64,000 nucleotides of DNA, from assembly GCF_013343235.1 (NCBI RefSeq), contig NZ_CP040094.1:2232501-2296500 (forward strand). Reading direction: 5' to 3'. The notes below the pieces were generated by a model. It was not told where the DNA came from. It worked only from the letters and a program-made list of their open reading frames with translations, and did not search any database. The position numbers were made by a program, and so were the translations under genes. This stretch comes from Nostoc sp. TCL240-02. Lineage in GTDB: Bacteria > Cyanobacteriota > Cyanobacteriia > Cyanobacteriales > Nostocaceae. Positions 16,777 to 26,255 of this stretch are shown piece by piece (the stretch's first letter is position 1; each line of letters starts with the position of its first letter).

Positions 16777-18858
16777 ATGAATAAGATTAAACTCGAAGAT
16801 ATTACCCTAAACCACATCAAAATTTTAAAAGCAGTAGATGACTGTGGTAGCTTCTCTAAAGCAGCCCAAAAATTAGGGTATAGTCAAGCATTAATTAGTA
16901 AAAAAGTCAAACAAATAGAAAATTATTTCGGAGTAATTCTCCTAAATCGCTCTCCTGGCTCTATAAGTTTGACTAATAAAGGCAAGAAATTGATTTCCCA
17001 GACATTTAATGTAGTAGAAACTGTAGAAAATCTGCAAGAAGAATTTCAGGCAACATTTAGCGCTGAAGGCGAAGATTTGATATTGGGATCTACTAGTTTA
17101 ATTTTAGAAGTCTGGCTCAAACAATATTTACAGCGATTTCAACTTTGTTTTGCAGGCAGAAATATCAAAGAGATTGCGATTAAAGATAGCAGATTTTTTT
17201 CTAATTCTCAACTCATAGAAATGGATCTCCTGCTCAACAGTTGCGCTGGATATAAGGAAGAACACCACTGTACTAGATTAACAACTCATAGAATGCTGTT
17301 GGTTTCCTTTGGCGCAAGTAAATATTTAAATCAGTATAGTTTAGTTGAAATAAATGATATTGATTTGGCTGATATTGTGCTTCTAGATGAGGTTCATCAA
17401 GAACTATCTAAAAATAAATATTTGAGGAACAAATTAAGTGGCGTACAAGTACTACAAAGTTATCAAGATATTCTAATCTATGCTTCAGAAAATCAAAAAA
17501 TAACCATTTTACCTGACTTTTGTCAAGCTGAGATAATATCTCAATACGAAGTTTTAATTCTTCCTATTCAAGATGTTAATGAATATGGGATTTATCTGCA
17601 TGTTCCTCGCTTTAGCGAGTTGTTAATATCCGCAGAAGGTTTGGTGAGAAGTTTTAGACTCGATCAAGACAATTTGGAAAGCTTGCCTAATATAAACCTA
17701 ATTTTAGGTAGCTATTCTCCCAAAGAGAAAAATATTCTTAGAATAGGTGTTCAGAAAGATTCCATAGGACAGTTTATTGCTGGATATGGGACTAAGTATA
17801 TTTCTGATTTACAGAGAGCATCTTTATCACTTGAACAGCCTGTTTTAAAAAATATTGAAATCAATCGAAATTTTGAGTTACAAATTCTACCCTTTGACTC
17901 TGGGGAACAAATGAATCGGCAGATGAAACGCAAAGAACTAGATATTTGTATTTTAGATGATATTTCTCTCTTGAATAATGGTAGCCAATTCTTTGATGAT
18001 TTAAGTTTTGGTTCTAAATTAATAGGAATTGCTTCATATAACCTTTTAGGTCAAGATATAAATATTATTTTACATAAAGATTCTTCTATAAAGACTGTTT
18101 CGGATCTGAAAGGAAAACGAATTTCCACCTTATTTGGTTCTAATGCTCATAGGTTCATTATCACTCTTTTTGACCTCTATAATATGGATGTCAGTAAAAA
18201 TTGCAGATTAGTAAATGAAGATCCTCGTAAAGCAAGTAAGAGTTTGGCAAATAAAACTATAGATGCTTACGTGTGTTGTCATACTTTTGCCTCAATTTTA
18301 GAAGCTTATGCTTTTGTCAAAAAGCTGCCTTTATCTCAAACAATTAGTTTAAGAATTCCATCAATCAGAGGAATTGTTTGTCGTTCACAGTTCATTAAAG
18401 AAAACCCTAAAATTGTAGTTGCTTATTTACACGATCTAGTAGTTGCTAACTATTGGTTTAATTCATCTCCAATTAAGGCAGCAGATTTATTAACTAAAGT
18501 GATTGATGTGAGAAAAACTCAAGTAAATCAGTTTTTTAATCCTGTATTTGGCAACCGCATCGATCCCACCCTCAAACCTCAATGGTCTTGGTTACTCAAA
18601 ACTTTAAATCGTAGGTTGGAAGGAAAATATGGTATTTCACTATTTGATGTAGATTTTTGGATCGATGATTATTTTTTAAGACTTGTCTACAATCTGCTGA
18701 ATCTAGATTATCACTTTCACCAAGTTTCTTTTGCAAGTGAATTTTCTAGCAGCTATTTTGTCGAGGAGCAGTTTAACCGACATATAAAAGTTCTCTATGA
18801 TAAATACGATTTACCCTTGCAAAATGAAGATAGCAACTACACAGCAATATCCTTGTAG
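16777..18858 (+). CDS. Fusion regulator: LysR-type protein joined to an SsuA-like binding domain
   Basis: 693 residues, about twice the length of a normal LysR regulator. Residues 1-65 are a LysR winged helix (LNHIKILKAVDDCGSFSKAAQKL..., SQALISKKVKQIENYFGVIL). About 90-300 resemble the LysR effector domain (LILGSTSLILEVWL... ITILPDFCQAEII). From about 328 (ILRIGVQKDSIG) to 600 it matches the SsuA/NMT1 class of ABC substrate-binding proteins: IILHKDSSIKTVSDLKGKRI, GSNAH, NEDPRKASKSLANKTIDAY, SQFIKENPKIVVAYLHDLVV. The end is helical. There is no signal peptide, so the binding domain should be cytoplasmic. Placed 23 bases after the SsuD-like gene, it likely senses an organosulfur ligand and controls the island. 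Confidence 0.85.
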   Translation: MNKIKLEDITLNHIKILKAVDDCGSFSKAAQKLGYSQALISKKVKQIENYFGVILLNRSPGSISLTNKGKKLISQTFNVVETVENLQEEFQATFSAEGEDLILGSTSLILEVWLKQYLQRFQLCFAGRNIKEIAIKDSRFFSNSQLIEMDLLLNSCAGYKEEHHCTRLTTHRMLLVSFGASKYLNQYSLVEINDIDLADIVLLDEVHQELSKNKYLRNKLSGVQVLQSYQDILIYASENQKITILPDFCQAEIISQYEVLILPIQDVNEYGIYLHVPRFSELLISAEGLVRSFRLDQDNLESLPNINLILGSYSPKEKNILRIGVQKDSIGQFIAGYGTKYISDLQRASLSLEQPVLKNIEINRNFELQILPFDSGEQMNRQMKRKELDICILDDISLLNNGSQFFDDLSFGSKLIGIASYNLLGQDINIILHKDSSIKTVSDLKGKRISTLFGSNAHRFIITLFDLYNMDVSKNCRLVNEDPRKASKSLANKTIDAYVCCHTFASILEAYAFVKKLPLSQTISLRIPSIRGIVCRSQFIKENPKIVVAYLHDLVVANYWFNSSPIKAADLLTKVIDVRKTQVNQFFNPVFGNRIDPTLKPQWSWLLKTLNRRLEGKYGISLFDVDFWIDDYFLRLVYNLLNLDYHFHQVSFASEFSSSYFVEEQFNRHIKVLYDKYDLPLQNEDSNYTAISL

Positions 18859-19407
18859 CAACTGGCGCAGCGCAGAGAATAAAGTAGAGATTATCCCCCT
18901 AACCCACGCTAGTTGCTCCATTACAGCGCTTCGCGCATCCTGCGGTGAGACCCCATACGCTCGATAGCGAAGCGTTAGCGACGTAGGAGCGTCTGACTCG
19001 CTATCGCGCAGCGTCTCGCAGAGAAGACCGCGCTGGCTGCCCGATAAATTGGGGGAAGAATCAAAGTCCTCCAATTTATCGGAGGATTTAGGAGGATCTA
19101 GAACCTTTTGATACCGACAAAAGGACTTTTAAAACATCCTCTAAATAAAGGCGTTTATTGTTCTGAACCTAGTTACATAATACATAAACTATAAATTGAG
19201 GGGCAATCTCCCTATGCTTGCTTTCACGAATACAAAAGCAGTCACAGGGCTATTGCCCCTAAATATTTTGAGCGTTAATCGCTCTTTCTCCACAAACACC
19301 TATGAATTATCCTTCATCAGGCTTTCTGAACTTATGACTCCACACACCATACTTTGCACCCTGTACTCAGCACGGGTCAAACTATAGCTATCCGTTAACC
19401 GCACTTA
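18859..19407. other. Repeat-rich intergenic region
   Basis: No gene supported. Bases 18860-19035 are GC-rich dispersed repeat (CGCTTCGCGCATCCTGCGG, GCGAAGCGTTAGCGACG). A perfect hairpin, CCGATAAATTGGGGGA (19041-19056) with TCCTCCAATTTATCGG (19067-19082), follows and could end the regulator transcript. The 62-codon frame near 19196 has no recognisable features. Confidence 0.55.
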
Positions 19408-20124
19408 TTACTCAGCTGTCACGAGTTCAGTACTACCGCGAGTCCGTCGCCGTGTGATGCTGTTGAACACCATTACACCGATCGCTTTAATCAAATTGCC
19501 TTCCAATTCTTGGAACATCTTCATGTTCGTGCCAAAGGCGGCGTTTGCTTCATCAACAATGCGATCAGTTGTCGCCTCGTCAAGAGGCAATTCATCCAAA
19601 ATTTGACGATACTTTGCTTTGAATGCCTTCTCATCAGGAATTTCTGGAAACTCATAAAAAGCCGTTCCTTGCCCATCAGACAAATTCATCGCCGTTACAG
19701 CAATGTTTTTGAGAATTTGTCCCCCAGATAAGTCACCCAAGTAACGAGTATATGAATGAGCGATTAACAGTTCTGGTTCTGTGGCAGAGATTTCTCGGAT
19801 GCGCTTTACATAAGCTTCACCTGCGGAAGATAGTTTGATTTGCTCTCTCCAGTTGGCACCAAAATAATAACTCAGGTCTTGCTCTAAGGTATACTTGCGG
19901 TTTAGCTGGGGAAAGTTGATTTTAGAAATAATTGGGTGCTGGCGGTGCTTTTCCATTTCTTCTTCCATCGCTGAGTAGACGAAGTAGAAGTTAGCAACTA
20001 GTTTCCGGTAAGAGTTTTTTTCGACTACTCCTTTTAAAAAGCACTTGACAAAACCTACATTTTCTGCCATTGTGTGGGCTTTCTTAGTGCCTACACGTAA
20101 TTTGGTTGCTAAATTGCTGCTCAT
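19408..20124 (-). CDS. ho1: Heme oxygenase (biliverdin-producing)
   Basis: 238 residues. It opens a heme ring with ferredoxin as donor, giving biliverdin IX-alpha, CO and iron; biliverdin is the precursor of phycobilins and phytochrome chromophores. The proximal histidine is in KKAHTMAENVGFVKCFLKG near residue 16; LIAHSYTRYLGDLSGGQIL is the distal helix with the conserved glycines over the heme. Length fits cyanobacterial HO1. It stands alone, with a 560-base AT-rich upstream region. Cyanobacteria may carry a second, low-oxygen copy; I cannot tell which this is with certainty, but it resembles the constitutive one. Confidence 0.95.
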   Translation of the reverse strand: MSSNLATKLRVGTKKAHTMAENVGFVKCFLKGVVEKNSYRKLVANFYFVYSAMEEEMEKHRQHPIISKINFPQLNRKYTLEQDLSYYFGANWREQIKLSSAGEAYVKRIREISATEPELLIAHSYTRYLGDLSGGQILKNIAVTAMNLSDGQGTAFYEFPEIPDEKAFKAKYRQILDELPLDEATTDRIVDEANAAFGTNMKMFQELEGNLIKAIGVMVFNSITRRRTRGSTELVTAE

Positions 20125-20683
20125 GCTAAATTTCTCAACTTTAAAAAGTTAACTGCCGAGTTTTAATTCACTAACGGCTAAAAAAGCCATTAAAACGTTA
20201 CCTTAAAACTATTTGATGAGAATTTATATTAAAATTTTTTAAGCTGCGATGATTTTGTAGTTTTTTACACAGCAACAACACTACGTTAATATAACTTTAC
20301 ATTGCGGTGTTTTGATTTTATGTTGTTATAAGCTAATTTTTGCTTTCATTATTAGTTTTCCTAAAAATATTCATAATGAAATCTAGGTAATATTCATTAC
20401 ATTGTATTTCTTGTTAATAGCATTGCAAAATGTGAACTAAATACAGATAAAAATCAAGACTCAAGTTAATGGCATAAAAGAAATAATTAGCTAAAATGTG
20501 GAGACTTTACTAATAATGTAAAAACCAATACTGACTTCATGAAATATTTACAATTGTAAATTCTTTAATTCAGTATAATTACGTAAAAACAGATGAATTT
20601 CTAAAGAGAAAAATCGTGTCAAAATTGCTGAATAAAGTCTTAAGTGCTATTTTTCAGTGTGATTGTGTGGAGTGTTTAAATAT
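20125..20683. other. AT-rich divergent intergenic region
   Basis: 560 bases between divergent heme oxygenase and glmM, very AT-rich and without a gene. It must hold both promoters. I see no strong palindrome or consensus regulator site. Confidence 0.5.
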
Positions 20684-22156
20684 ATGGTTTCATCTATAAC
20701 TCGGATACCAGGCATTCCTGGAGATTCTCCTTCCGAAGCTGAAGGATTGGGCCAAGGGATCGAAAGCAGTTTTGGGCTTAATTTAATTCCACTACCGACA
20801 AATCCTTTATTTGGTACAGATGGGATTCGCGGACGAGTCGGAGAATTACTAAATGCACCCCTGGCATTACAAGTTGGTTTTTGGACGGGGATTGTTTTAC
20901 GTAACCATGCGACTCAAATAGGGCCAGTCATTCTCGGACAGGACTCTAGAAACTCCAGCGATATGCTGGCGATGGCTTTGAGTGCAGGCTTAACAGCAGC
21001 AGGATTAGAGGTTTGGTATTTGGGATTATGTCCCACTCCTTGCGTTGCCTATCTCACCAGCATCAGTGATGCGATCGGTGGAGTAATGATTTCTGCTAGC
21101 CACAATCCCCCAGAGGACAATGGAATTAAGGTTTTTGGTGCAAATGGTGGAAAGTTACCGCAAATATTACAGGCAGAAATAGAAGCGGGACTGCGTGGGA
21201 AAATATCACCTATTGCTAAAGTCAGTAATTGCGGACGGCATTACTCACGTTTTGAGTTAGTGGGGCATTATGGCGAGGCGTTGAAAAAACCCTTGAACGG
21301 TGCGCTAAATCTTCAGGGAATGAAGATTGTTTTAGACTTGGCGTGGGGTGCAGCTGTTGGGTTAGCGCCATCAGTCTTTACAGAAATGGGGGCAGAGGTG
21401 ATCTGCTTGCATAACGAAGCAGATGGCGATCGCATTAATGTTAACTGCGGTTCCACTCATTTAGATATTCTTGCCGCCACAGTCCAAGAACACAACGCCG
21501 ATATCGGCTTTGCCTTCGATGGCGATGCTGATCGCGTCTTAGCAGTAGATAATACTGGCAGGCAAGTTAACGGCGATTACATTCTCTATCTGTGGGGACA
21601 GCATTTACAAAAAAACCAACAACTACCAGACAACCTGATTGTGTCTACAGTCATGGCCAACTTGGGCTTTGAAAAAGCTTGGCAACAAATTGGTGGTAAA
21701 TTAATTCGTACCGCCGTCGGCGATCAATACGTGCAAGCCGAAATGCAGCGAACTGGGGGAATGTTAGGCGGCGAACAATCAGGTCATATTCTTTGCCGTC
21801 ATTATGCTGTAACTGGAGATGGCTTGTTAACAGCCTTGCATATAGCAGCTTTGGTCAAAGTTGCGGGTGTTTCTCTAGGAGAATTAGTAGATCAAAGCTT
21901 CCAAACATATCCGCAAATATTGCGGAACGTGCGAGTTACAGATCGCGATCGCCGTTTGGGGTGGCAAGATTGCGAACCGGTACAACAAGCGATCGCCCTT
22001 GCTGAAGCCGCAATGGGTGATTCTGGTAGAATCTTGGTTCGCGCCTCTGGTACAGAACCAGTAATCAGAGTCATGGTAGAAGCCGCCAATGCCGAACTTA
22101 CCAACTACTGGACAAATGAATTAGTTTCAAAAGTCCAGCAACATCTGATGGACTAA
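20684..22156 (+). CDS. glmM: Phosphoglucosamine mutase GlmM
   Basis: 490 residues from the ATG at 20684 (GGAG 11 bases before); the TTG at 20663 is less likely. It interconverts glucosamine-6-P and glucosamine-1-P on the way to UDP-GlcNAc for the cell wall. Seen: [15 protein letters not shown], the phosphoserine loop [14 protein letters not shown], the metal-binding loop FDGDADR, the sugar-binding GGEQSGHI, and [15 protein letters not shown] at the C-terminus. An unusual N-terminal extension of about 36 residues ([18 protein letters not shown]) precedes the domain, as in some other cyanobacteria. Confidence 0.95.
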   Translation: MVSSITRIPGIPGDSPSEAEGLGQGIESSFGLNLIPLPTNPLFGTDGIRGRVGELLNAPLALQVGFWTGIVLRNHATQIGPVILGQDSRNSSDMLAMALSAGLTAAGLEVWYLGLCPTPCVAYLTSISDAIGGVMISASHNPPEDNGIKVFGANGGKLPQILQAEIEAGLRGKISPIAKVSNCGRHYSRFELVGHYGEALKKPLNGALNLQGMKIVLDLAWGAAVGLAPSVFTEMGAEVICLHNEADGDRINVNCGSTHLDILAATVQEHNADIGFAFDGDADRVLAVDNTGRQVNGDYILYLWGQHLQKNQQLPDNLIVSTVMANLGFEKAWQQIGGKLIRTAVGDQYVQAEMQRTGGMLGGEQSGHILCRHYAVTGDGLLTALHIAALVKVAGVSLGELVDQSFQTYPQILRNVRVTDRDRRLGWQDCEPVQQAIALAEAAMGDSGRILVRASGTEPVIRVMVEAANAELTNYWTNELVSKVQQHLMD

Positions 22157-22196
22157 TTTAGCTATTATCTCAGCTTTTAACAAACGCCAATTTCCT

Positions 22197-22247
22197 GTCA
22201 CAGCTTCTACAAATTAACCAGCCTTGGTTATCTGTAGAAGCTGTGAC
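22197..22247. terminator. Long perfect-armed inverted repeat after glmM
   Basis: GTCACAGCTTCTAC and GTAGAAGCTGTGAC are exact 14-bp arms around a loop that itself pairs (AACCA/TGGTT). It starts 41 bases after the glmM stop and is followed by TTTGTATTTGTATTG. It may act as terminator, or be a small dispersed element. Confidence 0.6.
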
Positions 22248-22487
22248 ATTTGTATTTGTATTGTTATATAATATCCGCCTAATTAATTATCAAAAAACTC
22301 GCCACGCTATCACATCAGTCTGAACGTGTTATTATTTACTTCGAGATTCTTCGCTATAAAAGTCATATTTAATTTTTGAACAAACTCAGCAATACTCAAA
22401 AATGCTTCTTTTACTATTGCCTCTTAAGCAAATTAACTTTAAAACTCAAAGCAGATTCCTATACTTGAGCTAAAGATAATATCTATC

Positions 22488-23255
22488 ATGCTTGTTTTTG
22501 TTATCCCACTTAAAAGTGCAAAAGTTTCCAATTCCTGGGAACGTGTTACCCAATTATTTGAAAGATGCATTAAATCAGTTTGCAATCAAACCTCACCTAA
22601 CTTTCACGTTATTGTTGTTTGTCACGAAAAGCCAAAAATCGAATTCACCCATTCTCATATTACATACGTTACAGTTGATTTTTCTCCTCCCAACGAGACT
22701 AACCCTGTAGCCAAAGGAGACACAGATAAAGGGCGTAAAATCCTGAAAGGATTGATTTATGCTCAACAATTTTCTCCGACTCACACTATGGCAATTGATG
22801 CTGATGATTGCGTCAGCAAAAAGTTAGCCCAATTTATTCAACAACATCCTGATTCAGATGGATGGGTTATTAACAAAGGTTATAAATATCAGGAAGGTAG
22901 TAAATATGTATATATTAAAAGAAGGGATTTTTATAAAATGTGCGGTAGTTGTAACATTATTCGCTACGATCTGAACTATTTGCCCGAAAGCGCAGAGTAT
23001 AATCGTGGCTACGGATACTATAGATATTATATAGATCATGGCAAAGTTAGGGATATTTTAGAGAATCAAGGAAAAGCTATTAAATCACTACCATTTCCAG
23101 GAGCAGTTTATATCCTGGATACAGGAGAAAACCTTTTTGATAATTCAAAAAGATTAAAATTTAACATTTTTAATCGCAAATTATTAAATCAATCAGTTAA
23201 AGACGAATTTGGATTGTACAACTTACAGCAATCCCAAAATATTTGTCAAGTATAA
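22488..23255 (+). CDS. GT-A glycosyltransferase-like protein, start of the polysaccharide cluster
   Basis: 255 residues. The N-terminus LVFVIPLKSAKVSNSWERVT and CIKSVCNQTSPNFHVIVV resemble the GT-A fold, and AIDADDCVSKKL supplies a DxD-type metal site near residue 106. The C-terminal half is rich in aromatic residues (YNRGYGYYRYYID) and unlike the classic family 2. I take it to be a glycosyltransferase of the adjoining exopolysaccharide cluster. AT-rich composition differs from neighbours such as glmM and may reflect transfer. It ends 36 bases before the hpsL-like start chosen here. Confidence 0.72.
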   Translation: MLVFVIPLKSAKVSNSWERVTQLFERCIKSVCNQTSPNFHVIVVCHEKPKIEFTHSHITYVTVDFSPPNETNPVAKGDTDKGRKILKGLIYAQQFSPTHTMAIDADDCVSKKLAQFIQQHPDSDGWVINKGYKYQEGSKYVYIKRRDFYKMCGSCNIIRYDLNYLPESAEYNRGYGYYRYYIDHGKVRDILENQGKAIKSLPFPGAVYILDTGENLFDNSKRLKFNIFNRKLLNQSVKDEFGLYNLQQSQNICQV

Positions 23256-23291
23256 TGTATTACCTTGATGCTGATAGGCTACAGCGCTACT

Positions 23292-24947
23292 ATGCCGAAA
23301 ATAAAGTCAAAATCCAAGACATCTAAAAAATCGAAAAAGCAGACTTCTAAGGAAACTTCTACTCTTAGTCTCAAAGAACAGTTAGCCCAAAAACGCAAAG
23401 CAGCCTTAGCACGTAAAGAACTCATTAGTTTACTCACCACCGCCACTTTTGGCGGTTTATTCATTGGCGTTGTGCTTTTTTTCGTAGGTGGAATTAAAGC
23501 AGCAGTCCCCGGTGTTTTAGGGATAATCATCATGTCCCTTTCTTACAAATATCCGCGCCAAGCGCTATATGCATTCATCATTTACGTACCTGTTGGGGGT
23601 ACTATCACCTACTACTTGGGCAGTAGTCCCATACTCCAATTAGCTAAAGATGCCTTTTATGTTCCAGCGCTAATTGGACTTTGGCAAACTTGTCGAAAGC
23701 AGGGATTACCTTTAATTATTCCCCAAGGCATTAAAATTCCGCTTTATATTGTCTTGGGTTGCAGTGTACTAACACTATTATTTGTCAATGGTGGACAGCA
23801 GTTTAACCCGCCTAGCGTCGGACTATTAGAAAAAGCAGAGAAAGAAATACCTTTAGGTATGGGAATTTTGGGGCTAAAAGTATTTTTAGGCTATGTCCCT
23901 CTGATTGGTTGTGCTTACTATCTAATTCGAGATAAGCGGGATTTTCTCTTTTTATCGCGCCTCCAAATTGTTCTCATACTGTTTTGTTGTGTGTTGGGAT
24001 GTATCCAATACCTCTTACTGCTAACTGGTATATGTCAAGGCACTAGAGGTCTTGAAGGAAATGCCCTATTTGTCACATCACTAGAAGCCCGGTGTTATTT
24101 TGGTGGAGCGCTCTTATATAGTCCCGAAGAAGGAGTGATTCGTCTCCCAGGAACATTTGTAGCCCCTTGGCAATGGGCGTGGTTCTTAATTTCCAGTACC
24201 TTTTTTACCTTTGCCACCGGCTTCACCGATCCCTCTTTTATTTGGCGGATAGTCGGTTTAGGTTCTTTAGTGACAGTCTTTATCAATGCTGTAATTTCTG
24301 GACAGAGAATCGCCTTAGCCTTAGTACCAACCTGCTTTGGGATTTTGCTATTGCTGACTGGTCAAATTGGCAACCTGAAACGATTTATCCCCATAGGTAT
24401 AGGACTGGCTATAGTTTTAGGAATTGTGATGGTTACTAACCCTACCGTCGTCCAAGAGAGAACCGAGAGTTTTACCAGTCGCTGGGACGCTTCACCACCT
24501 CAAGATTTCATCGTCCAGCAATTTGAAGAGAATTGGAAAAATGTAGATGGGCCTTTAGGAAGTGGCTTAGGTCGAGCAACTAACTCTGCTCGTGCAATGG
24601 GTCAAACTAAACTGGTAGAAACCTACTACCCCAAAGTCCTTTTTGAAGTTGGAATTATTGGAGTACTAGCTTTTCTGGGTTTGGTAACAAGTTTAACAAT
24701 TATTGGCTTTAAAACCTATCGTTCCATAAAGAACCGTAATTTCCGTAGTTACGGAGCAGCTTTGTGGGTGTTTATATTGTTTATTAGCTACAACACCTAC
24801 TACTATCCTCTGGATGTTGACCCGGTTGCTGTCTATTATTGGTTTTTTGCGGGAGTTCTTTTTAAACTGCCAGAACTGGAGAAACAAGATATAGAAGATG
24901 CCAACCCTCAGCAAAAAAACAAGAGAAAACGTCTAAAAACAATTTAA
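23292..24947 (+). CDS. hpsL: O-antigen-ligase/polymerase-like membrane protein, HpsL type
   Basis: 551 residues from the ATG at 23292; ATG 23268 and TTG 23265 are alternatives, and no ribosome binding site decides. A lysine-rich tail (PKIKSKSKTSKKSKKQ) precedes about 11-12 membrane helices. A large periplasmic loop is consistent with Wzy polymerases and O-antigen ligases (roughly residues 400-450, LGSGLGRATNSARAMGQ). The sequence and the following glycosyltransferases match the Nostoc hormogonium polysaccharide gene hpsL as I recall it. It would join or export polysaccharide repeat units used in gliding. Confidence 0.8.
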   Translation: MPKIKSKSKTSKKSKKQTSKETSTLSLKEQLAQKRKAALARKELISLLTTATFGGLFIGVVLFFVGGIKAAVPGVLGIIIMSLSYKYPRQALYAFIIYVPVGGTITYYLGSSPILQLAKDAFYVPALIGLWQTCRKQGLPLIIPQGIKIPLYIVLGCSVLTLLFVNGGQQFNPPSVGLLEKAEKEIPLGMGILGLKVFLGYVPLIGCAYYLIRDKRDFLFLSRLQIVLILFCCVLGCIQYLLLLTGICQGTRGLEGNALFVTSLEARCYFGGALLYSPEEGVIRLPGTFVAPWQWAWFLISSTFFTFATGFTDPSFIWRIVGLGSLVTVFINAVISGQRIALALVPTCFGILLLLTGQIGNLKRFIPIGIGLAIVLGIVMVTNPTVVQERTESFTSRWDASPPQDFIVQQFEENWKNVDGPLGSGLGRATNSARAMGQTKLVETYYPKVLFEVGIIGVLAFLGLVTSLTIIGFKTYRSIKNRNFRSYGAALWVFILFISYNTYYYPLDVDPVAVYYWFFAGVLFKLPELEKQDIEDANPQQKNKRKRLKTI

Positions 24948-24958
24948 ATCAAACAAAA

Positions 24959-26119
24959 ATGGCAAAAGTTATCATAGGAGGTCAAAAACACCTCAGCATT
25001 CCAAATCTACCTCGAAATTCTCGGCATACACTCATCTACCCCAAGCCTTTCCCCGCAGGCAGATATCCTATAGAAAAAATTTGGTATCCTTTAGCCAGTT
25101 TTATGGCTTGGCAACCTGTATGGCAAAGATACCAAGCAATTCATTCTTTCAACAGAATTTTATATACAAATAAACCTTGGTTTCTCACCTTTGAGGATCA
25201 TCGTGTTTTATATAGAAATCCTCAAAATCAAGTTGAAGCAGCAATTTATGAGTTATTAAATAATCGATTAGCACTAGACAATTGTCAAAAATTTATTGCA
25301 ATTTCTGATTATGCCAAGTTGAGACTTATTAACAGGATAAAAGGTTGGAAAATAGAAGAAAAAATAAGTAAAAAAGTGGATGTTATTCATCCCAACTTTC
25401 CAATAAAAGTTAAGCAATCTAAACTTTATCAGGAACAACAAAATCTCCAGCTTGTATTTATCGGAAATCACATTGCCCGTAAAGGTGGAGTTGTAGCTTT
25501 AAGATTAGCCCAGAAAGCTGAAAAACTAGGTTTGCCGATTACTGTACATATAATATCGGGACTGGAACATGGTTCAGGAGTTCCAACTGATTTCCCAGAT
25601 CGCAGTAAATATGTAGAGGATTTAAAGTTACTAAAATTAAATAACGTTGTCTTCCATAGAAATATTCCTAATGACAAAGTTATTGAGCTATTATCGCAAA
25701 GCCATTTTCAATTAATGGCAACATTACATGATACTTATGGCTATAGTATCATCGAAGGTTTTTCTGTTGCAACTCCTGCAATTACGACAAATGTATGCGC
25801 CTTACCAGAGTTTGTTCGTAATGGTGAAAATGGCTATATTTTAGAGTTACCAATTAATGAAATTAGGCACTGGAGTAATTGGCTACATGGAGAGAAAACT
25901 AAAACTGATGAATATTGGGAAATTGTCGATAGCACTTATGACTATTTAGCAGAACAAGCATTGCAACGAATCATGCAATTTCTTGATAGAAGTGATAAAC
26001 GAGAACATTACGAATTTCTAAGTGCAGGAGCATTAGCTCAAGCGCAACTTGTACATAACTCCGAAAAGCAAAATGAGTTATTTGATAATCTCTATGCGGT
26101 TGCGGCGGAGGGAATATAA
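24959..26119 (+). CDS. GT-B glycosyltransferase (GT4-like), polysaccharide cluster
   Basis: 386 residues. The C-terminal domain is GT4-like: LQLVFIGNHIARKGGVVALR, LNNVVFHRNIPNDKVIELL, and the donor-binding helix DTYGYSIIEGFSVATPAITT with E in the EX7E position. The N-terminal domain is less typical. It begins 11 bases after the hpsL-like gene, so the two are surely co-transcribed. By position it would be the hpsM-equivalent, but I do not assign the name. Codons are AT-rich compared with the next gene. Confidence 0.8.
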   Translation: MAKVIIGGQKHLSIPNLPRNSRHTLIYPKPFPAGRYPIEKIWYPLASFMAWQPVWQRYQAIHSFNRILYTNKPWFLTFEDHRVLYRNPQNQVEAAIYELLNNRLALDNCQKFIAISDYAKLRLINRIKGWKIEEKISKKVDVIHPNFPIKVKQSKLYQEQQNLQLVFIGNHIARKGGVVALRLAQKAEKLGLPITVHIISGLEHGSGVPTDFPDRSKYVEDLKLLKLNNVVFHRNIPNDKVIELLSQSHFQLMATLHDTYGYSIIEGFSVATPAITTNVCALPEFVRNGENGYILELPINEIRHWSNWLHGEKTKTDEYWEIVDSTYDYLAEQALQRIMQFLDRSDKREHYEFLSAGALAQAQLVHNSEKQNELFDNLYAVAAEGI

Positions 26120-26255
26120 AGAATTAAAAGCAATTTTAACCAGTTCTTCGGTTCTTGACTGACTGTAAATTAAGGTAAGAGTAGCTTAGTAAAGTTAATG
26201 AAAATTAATTTTTATAAGGTTATTATCAAAATAGAAAAATTACTTAATAAAAATC

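Noticed and set aside
18811..19074. 87-codon minus-strand frame behind the fusion regulator
   Set aside because: Encoded by dispersed GC-rich repeat sequence; arginine- and serine-rich composition is typical of translated repeats.
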